From the NCBI GenBank assembly GCA_015259235.1, contig JABZGM010000066.1, forward strand, positions 1 through 10,055: DNA of 10,055 bases, given 5' to 3'. Numbering within the stretch: position 1 is the stretch's first letter; every line of letters starts with the position of its first letter. Below, piece by piece: positions 6,475-10,055 of this stretch. The DNA comes from Alloprevotella sp. (lineage in GTDB: Bacteria; Bacteroidota; Bacteroidia; Bacteroidales; Bacteroidaceae). Position numbers and translations under genes: made by a program. The notes beneath the pieces were generated by a model. That model was not told the origin of the DNA and ran no database searches. It saw only the letters and a list, made by a program, of their open reading frames with translations.

Positions 6475-8367
6475 ATGAGAAAATGGCGTATTGAAGACTC
6501 CGAAGAACTCTATAACATAAAAGGATGGGGCGTGAACTATTTCGGTATTAACGAGAAAGGTCACGCTTTTGTGCGTCCTCGCAAAGATAACGTAGAGGTA
6601 GATTTGTGCGATGTCGTGAATGATCTCACGGATCGCGACATCACCGCTCCCGTACTCTTGCGTTTTCCCGACATCTTGGACAATCGCATTGAGAAGACTG
6701 CAGCTTGTTTTGAACAAGCTGAAAAGGAATATGACTACAAAGGTGAGCACTTCATTGTCTATCCCATCAAGGTGAACCAGATGCGTCCCGTGGTAGAGGA
6801 AATTATCTCCCATGGTAAGAAATACAATCTCGGATTGGAGTGTGGCTCAAAGCCTGAACTTCATGCGGTGCTTGCCACTAACATGGACTCGGACTCGGTG
6901 ATTGTGTGCAATGGTCATAAAGACCAAAACTTCATTGAGTTGGCATTGCTGGCTCAAAAGATGGGGAAGCGTGTGTTCTTGGTCATCGAGAAGCTCCACG
7001 AGTTGGAAATCATTGCACAAGTGGCAGAGCGCATGGGAGTGCGCCCTAATCTGGGTATTCGCATCAAACTCGCTAGCCGCTCTACGGGTAAGTGGGAGAG
7101 TTCTGGTGGCGATGCTTCAAAATTTGGTTTGAATAGTGCCGAATTGCTCACGGCATTGACCCGTTTGGAAGAGAAGGGATTGAAAGATTGCTTGCAACTC
7201 ATCCACTTCCACATCGGTAGTCAGATTCCTAAAATCCGCTTGATCAGTACTGCCCTTCGCGAGATGGCACAATATTATGTGCAACTCCGCAAGATGGGCT
7301 TCAATATCGACTTCGTGGACTGCGGCGGTGGTCTTGGTGTGGACTATGATGGCACACGCTCGTCCAACTCTGAGAGTTCGGTGAACTATTCCGTGCAGGA
7401 ATATGTCAACGATATTGTCTACATCCTCCGAGAAGCTGCCAACGAAAACGAGGTGCCGCATCCTAACATCATCACCGAAGGTGGTCGCTCTTTGACGGCT
7501 CACCACTCTGTGCTGATTTTGGAGGTGCTCGAAACCACTGAAGTACCTCACATGGCAGAGGATTTCCATCCTTCAGAGCATGATCACAAGTTGGTGCACG
7601 ACCTCACCGAGATTTGGGACAAGCTCTCCACGCGCTCCATGCTCGAAGACTGGCATGATGCCGAAGATATTCGCGAAGAAGCACTCGGATTGTTCCGTCA
7701 CGGACTCTTGGATCTCCGCACCCGTGCGCAAATCGAAAGCCTATATTGGAGCATCTGTTCGGAAGTGGCAGAGTTGGTGCACCACCAAAAGCACGCTCCC
7801 GACGAATTGCGCAAGTTGGATAAGATGATGTCGGAAAAATATTTCTGCAACTTCTCACTCTTCCAATCTCTTCCCGATCACTGGGCACTCGACCAACTCT
7901 TCCCCATCATGCCCATTCATCGACTCGAAGAGCGTCCCACGGTGAGCGCTTCTTTGCAAGACATTTCTTGCGATAGTGATGGTAAGATTTCCACCTATGT
8001 CAACTACAATCAGCAGACCAACTACATTCCGCTCCATCGCTTTAAGCAGGGCGAAAAGTATTATATAGGTGTCTTCTTGGTGGGTGCTTATCAAGAGATT
8101 TTGGGCAACATGCACAATCTCTTCGGTGACACCAATGCGGTGCACATTTCGGTCAATGCCGATGGCTACACCATTGACAAGACGATTGATGGCGAAACGG
8201 TGGCTGATGTGCTGGAATATGTGCAATACGATCCGAAACGCTTGGTGCGCCGCCTGGAATCTTGGGTGACACGTGCGGTGAACGAGGGTAAGATTTCTGT
8301 CGAAGAAGGCAAGGAATTTATCTCCACCTACCGCGCTGGCTTGTATGGTTACACCTATCTTGAGTAA
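6475..8367 (+). CDS. speA: Biosynthetic arginine decarboxylase (PLP-dependent)
   Basis: Converts arginine to agmatine and CO2, the first step of the agmatine route to putrescine and spermidine. At 630 residues it has the normal size for the large SpeA family (alanine-racemase fold, type III PLP enzymes). The TIM-barrel domain covers roughly residues 60-340. It contains the PLP lysine Lys99 in YPIKVNQ, ECGSKPEL (from 122), His246 in HFHIGSQ, the phosphate-binding CGGGLGVDY (283-291) and EGGR (335-338). A helical insert follows (about 385-470, rich in charged and aromatic residues). The C-terminal beta-domain then provides the second half of the active site across the dimer, with Cys499-Asp500 in SCDSDGK. 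The start at 6475 gives the expected N-terminus MRKWRIEDSEELYNIKGWG. A strong terminator begins 24 bases after the stop. In many Bacteroides, from memory, argB follows speA; here it does not. Confidence 0.97.
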   Translation: MRKWRIEDSEELYNIKGWGVNYFGINEKGHAFVRPRKDNVEVDLCDVVNDLTDRDITAPVLLRFPDILDNRIEKTAACFEQAEKEYDYKGEHFIVYPIKVNQMRPVVEEIISHGKKYNLGLECGSKPELHAVLATNMDSDSVIVCNGHKDQNFIELALLAQKMGKRVFLVIEKLHELEIIAQVAERMGVRPNLGIRIKLASRSTGKWESSGGDASKFGLNSAELLTALTRLEEKGLKDCLQLIHFHIGSQIPKIRLISTALREMAQYYVQLRKMGFNIDFVDCGGGLGVDYDGTRSSNSESSVNYSVQEYVNDIVYILREAANENEVPHPNIITEGGRSLTAHHSVLILEVLETTEVPHMAEDFHPSEHDHKLVHDLTEIWDKLSTRSMLEDWHDAEDIREEALGLFRHGLLDLRTRAQIESLYWSICSEVAELVHHQKHAPDELRKLDKMMSEKYFCNFSLFQSLPDHWALDQLFPIMPIHRLEERPTVSASLQDISCDSDGKISTYVNYNQQTNYIPLHRFKQGEKYYIGVFLVGAYQEILGNMHNLFGDTNAVHISVNADGYTIDKTIDGETVADVLEYVQYDPKRLVRRLESWVTRAVNEGKISVEEGKEFISTYRAGLYGYTYLE

Positions 8368-8390
8368 TCTCATCGAGCAACTGAATTAAA

Positions 8391-8436
8391 GACTCCGCAC
8401 AAGCTCAGGTTTGTTGCGGAGTCCACCTTCTTTTTA
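8391..8436 (+). terminator. Intrinsic terminator after speA
   Basis: GACTCCGCA (8391-8399) pairs perfectly with TGCGGAGTC (8415-8423); an inner CAA/TTG pairing can extend the stem past a one-base bulge. The T-rich tail CACCTTCTTTTT follows. This should close the topA-aroK-speA transcript, so ung would need its own promoter, which I could not identify in the roughly 55 bases before its likely start. Confidence 0.85.
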
Positions 8437-8490
8437 CCATATATCATGGAGAAAGTAGGCAAGGAATCTCCAACCTTTAACATTATGGGC

Positions 8491-9156
8491 ATGATCAAAA
8501 TAGAGCCTTCTTGGCGCAACGCCTTAGCAGACGAATTTACAGCCCCTTATTTTGCGCAGCTCGCTGAATTTGTGCGTCAAGAATATGCGCAAACGACTTG
8601 CTATCCTCCTGGAGGGCAAATCTTTGCTGCCTTCGATCTTTGTCCTTTTGATCAAGTAAAGGTGGTCATCATCGGACAAGATCCCTATCATGGGGCAGGA
8701 CAGGCAGAAGGACTCTGTTTTTCGGTGGCATCGGGCGTGCGAATCCCTCCCTCGTTGCGCAATATCTTTAAGGAAGTGGCGGATGATTTGCAACAACCCA
8801 TTGCCACAGATGGCAGTTTGCGTCATTGGGCAGAGCAGGGAGTGCTTTTGCTCAACAGTACCCTCACCGTGCGCGAAGGCAAACCAGGTTCGCACTTTGG
8901 CAAAGGCTGGGAACAATTCACCGATGCTGTCATCGATAGGGTGAATCGTGGTCGAGATCATGTGGTCTTCCTTCTTTGGGGGCGTAAAGCTCAGGAGAAG
9001 GCGAAGAACATCGACACGCAACGTCATCTTGTGCTCACCGCAGCGCATCCGTCTCCTATGGCATTAAATCACGGTGGAGCTTTCTTTGGGTTGCACCATT
9101 TCTCGCAAACCAATGCTTATTTGGTGCAGCATGGTCTTGCACCCATCCAGTGGTAA
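8491..9156 (+). CDS. ung: Uracil-DNA glycosylase, family 1
   Basis: Removes uracil from DNA by cutting the N-glycosidic bond, starting base-excision repair. From ATG 8491 it is 221 residues, beginning MIKIEPSWRNAL. I prefer this start because it places the catalytic motifs at almost the same numbers as in E. coli Ung; in-frame ATGs at 8446 (236 residues) and 8485 remain possible. Motifs: water-activating loop GQDPYHG (62-68, catalytic Asp64, Tyr66 which excludes thymine), Phe77 which stacks on uracil, Asn122 in LLNSTLTV which reads uracil, and His186 in HPSP. The loop after HPSP reads MALNHGGAFFG: Met190 sits where E. coli has the DNA-intercalating Leu191, and the loop is two residues longer. 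The enzyme should still be active. It stands between a terminator and a repeat-bearing gap and may be a single-gene transcript. Confidence 0.96.
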   Translation: MIKIEPSWRNALADEFTAPYFAQLAEFVRQEYAQTTCYPPGGQIFAAFDLCPFDQVKVVIIGQDPYHGAGQAEGLCFSVASGVRIPPSLRNIFKEVADDLQQPIATDGSLRHWAEQGVLLLNSTLTVREGKPGSHFGKGWEQFTDAVIDRVNRGRDHVVFLLWGRKAQEKAKNIDTQRHLVLTAAHPSPMALNHGGAFFGLHHFSQTNAYLVQHGLAPIQW

Positions 9157-9298
9157 ACCCTGATCGGTGAAGATTTAGCACTCCAGTGCGACTTTCTCTT
9201 CGTTTCGTCTTTAGAGGTGAGCATCTGCTCTTGCATATTCACAGACTTACCCCCCACTTTTACAGACTTTTTCCTTTCATTCATAGACTAACCTACTC
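9157..9298 (+). other. Spacer between ung and the DUF3109 gene
   Basis: There is no clear gene, promoter or terminator in these 142 bases. A tiny GCAC-TCCA-GTGC hairpin at 9178-9189 followed by a pyrimidine-rich stretch is too weak to call a terminator. The 3' half holds the 21-bp repeats. A frame opening with GTG at 9186 reads through the repeats and overlaps the DUF3109 gene out of phase to 9440; I do not accept it as a gene. Confidence 0.5.
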
Positions 9299-9300
9299 AT
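9238..9300 (+). repeat. Three degenerate 21-bp direct repeats ending at the DUF3109 start codon
   Basis: Three units (9238-9258, 9259-9279, 9280-9300) share the core TTYAYAGACT at exactly 21-bp spacing; eight of the first ten columns are identical in all three, while the second half of each unit diverges. The last unit runs into the ATG at 9299. A period of 21 is two helical turns, so tandem binding sites are possible. It is also seven codons: the frame starting 9186 reads a His/Tyr-Arg-Leu motif every seventh residue. Chance drift from a recent tandem duplication is also possible. Confidence 0.5.
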
Positions 9301-9913
9301 GCTTCCCATTCTTCAAGTGGGCGATGTATTGCTTTCGCCCGATATTCTCACCGAACATTTCTGCTGCGACCTCGAAGCCTGCGGCGGTGCTTGCTGTATC
9401 GAGGGAGAAGCTGGTGCTCCGATCACACCAGCCGAGGTGAAAGATTTGGAGCGTGTGCTACCTGTGGTGTGGATGGAACTGGATCCAAAAGCGCGCAAGG
9501 TGCTCAACAACCAAGGGGTGGCTTATCGCGACGAAGATGGCGATTTGGTCACGAGCATTGTAAATGGCAAAGATTGCTGTTTTACGTGCTATGATGAGCG
9601 TGGCATCTGCTTATGTGCCACCGACCGTGCGCATCGAGAGGGGAGAATCGATTGGGCAAAGCCTATCAGTTGCTACCTCTATCCCATTCGTGAACAGCAG
9701 CTCTCCAATGGCAATGTTGCGCTCAACTACCATCGTTGGTCAGTGTGCAAGCCAGCAGTCAAACTAGGTAGAGAATTGAAATTGCCTATTTATAAGTTTT
9801 TGAAAAATCCGCTGATTCGTCGTTTTGGGCAAGCGTGGTATGATGAACTTTTAGCGTTAGTTGAAGCCTTGAAAGCCGAAGGCATGCTGCCTAAGGACGA
9901 ATTGAAAGAATAG
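9299..9913 (+). CDS. DUF3109 family cysteine-rich protein, function unknown
   Basis: A 204-residue cytoplasmic protein with no signal peptide or membrane segment. It matches the DUF3109 family, widespread in Bacteroidetes, related in style to YkgJ-type cysteine-cluster proteins. The N-terminal signature is FCCDLEACGGACCIEGEAGAP (Cys22, 23, 28, 32, 33). A middle cluster CCFTCYDERGICLC follows (Cys93, 94, 97, 104, 106), then KPISCYLYPIR (Cys125) and NYHRWSVCKPA (Cys150). The number and spacing of conserved cysteines suggest binding of a metal ion or iron-sulfur cluster, but no reaction is known to me. The C-terminus has the family-typical ELKLPIYKFLKNPLIRRFG, then an amphipathic helix. The start ATG 9299 lies directly after three 21-bp repeats and fits the family length. 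It may be transcribed alone or with ung, 142 bases upstream. Family assignment is firm; function is unknown. Confidence 0.92.
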   Translation: MLPILQVGDVLLSPDILTEHFCCDLEACGGACCIEGEAGAPITPAEVKDLERVLPVVWMELDPKARKVLNNQGVAYRDEDGDLVTSIVNGKDCCFTCYDERGICLCATDRAHREGRIDWAKPISCYLYPIREQQLSNGNVALNYHRWSVCKPAVKLGRELKLPIYKFLKNPLIRRFGQAWYDELLALVEALKAEGMLPKDELKE

Positions 9914-9918
9914 TACCC

Positions 9919-9926
9919 TAAATTTG
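9919..9926 (+). promoter_or_regulatory. Possible -7 promoter element facing out of the window
   Basis: TAAATTTG matches the Bacteroidetes -7 consensus TAnnTTTG, in the A/T-rich spacer after the DUF3109 stop. No -33 element is found at 19-21 bp; the nearest TTG (9902-9904) is only 14 bp away. It may serve a gene beyond the window, or be a chance match in A/T-rich DNA. The remaining bases to 10055 show no gene or terminator. Confidence 0.2.
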
Positions 9927-10055
9927 TATATAAGCTCAGAAATGCTTGTTTGGGTAGCAATAGTTCAATACATCAACACATAAAATAGGGAAGCTGTTTT
10001 TAGTATTATGGGATAGATAGCAAGGAGCTAAAAGAGTCAAGTAAATTAAAGGTAG

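Noticed and set aside
7855..8373. Open frame of 172 codons on the - strand at the 3' end of speA
   Set aside because: It is antisense to the conserved SpeA C-terminal domain, with no supporting motif or context.
8524..9048. Open frame of 174 codons on the - strand within ung
   Set aside because: It is antisense to the catalytic core of Ung and has no recognisable features.
9186..9440. GTG-start open frame reading through the 21-bp repeats into the DUF3109 gene
   Set aside because: It overlaps a firm gene out of phase, has no ATG, and is not protein-like after the repeats; kept only as an option in the repeat finding.
9914..9956. Possible terminator hairpin after the DUF3109 gene (TACCC with GGGTA)
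   Set aside because: The stem is 5 bp plus weak A-T pairs, the loop is about 26 bases and no T-tract follows.

Overview
The window looks like chromosomal DNA from a member of the Bacteroidales, probably close to Prevotellaceae. The evidence is protein content: a TonB receptor paired with a DUF5074/YncE-type surface lipoprotein, a Bacteroidetes-type TopA without zinc fingers, the gene order topA-aroK-speA, and a DUF3109 protein. Visible gene starts lack strong Shine-Dalgarno sequences, and one good match to the Bacteroidetes promoter (TTG, 20 bp, TAnnTTTG) lies just before topA. The species cannot be named from this sequence. All convincing genes are on the + strand.

Layout. Positions 1-1817 hold the 3' part of a TonB-dependent outer-membrane receptor whose start lies outside the window. 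Positions 1917-3062 encode a lipoprotein beta-propeller of the DUF5074/YncE (BtuG-like) type. Together they resemble a two-part outer-membrane uptake system, most likely for cobalamin or another corrinoid. Positions 3063-3360 have no gene but several stem-loops, an intrinsic terminator and the topA promoter. Positions 3361-8367 carry topA (DNA topoisomerase I), aroK (shikimate kinase) and speA (biosynthetic arginine decarboxylase), probably one transcription unit that ends at a strong terminator at 8391-8436. Positions 8491-9156 encode uracil-DNA glycosylase (ung). Positions 9299-9913 encode a cysteine-rich DUF3109 protein of unknown function, preceded by three degenerate 21-bp direct repeats. 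The last 142 bases show no gene.

Nearly everything here is housekeeping: DNA topology, aromatic amino acid and polyamine precursors, base-excision repair, plus one nutrient-uptake locus. I see no CRISPR array, insertion sequence, tRNA, rRNA, phage gene or defence system, and no clear undescribed multi-gene system. The points most worth a second look are the structured intergenic RNA region before topA, the odd amino-acid composition of the receptor (two lysines in about 600 residues), and the repeat block before the DUF3109 gene.
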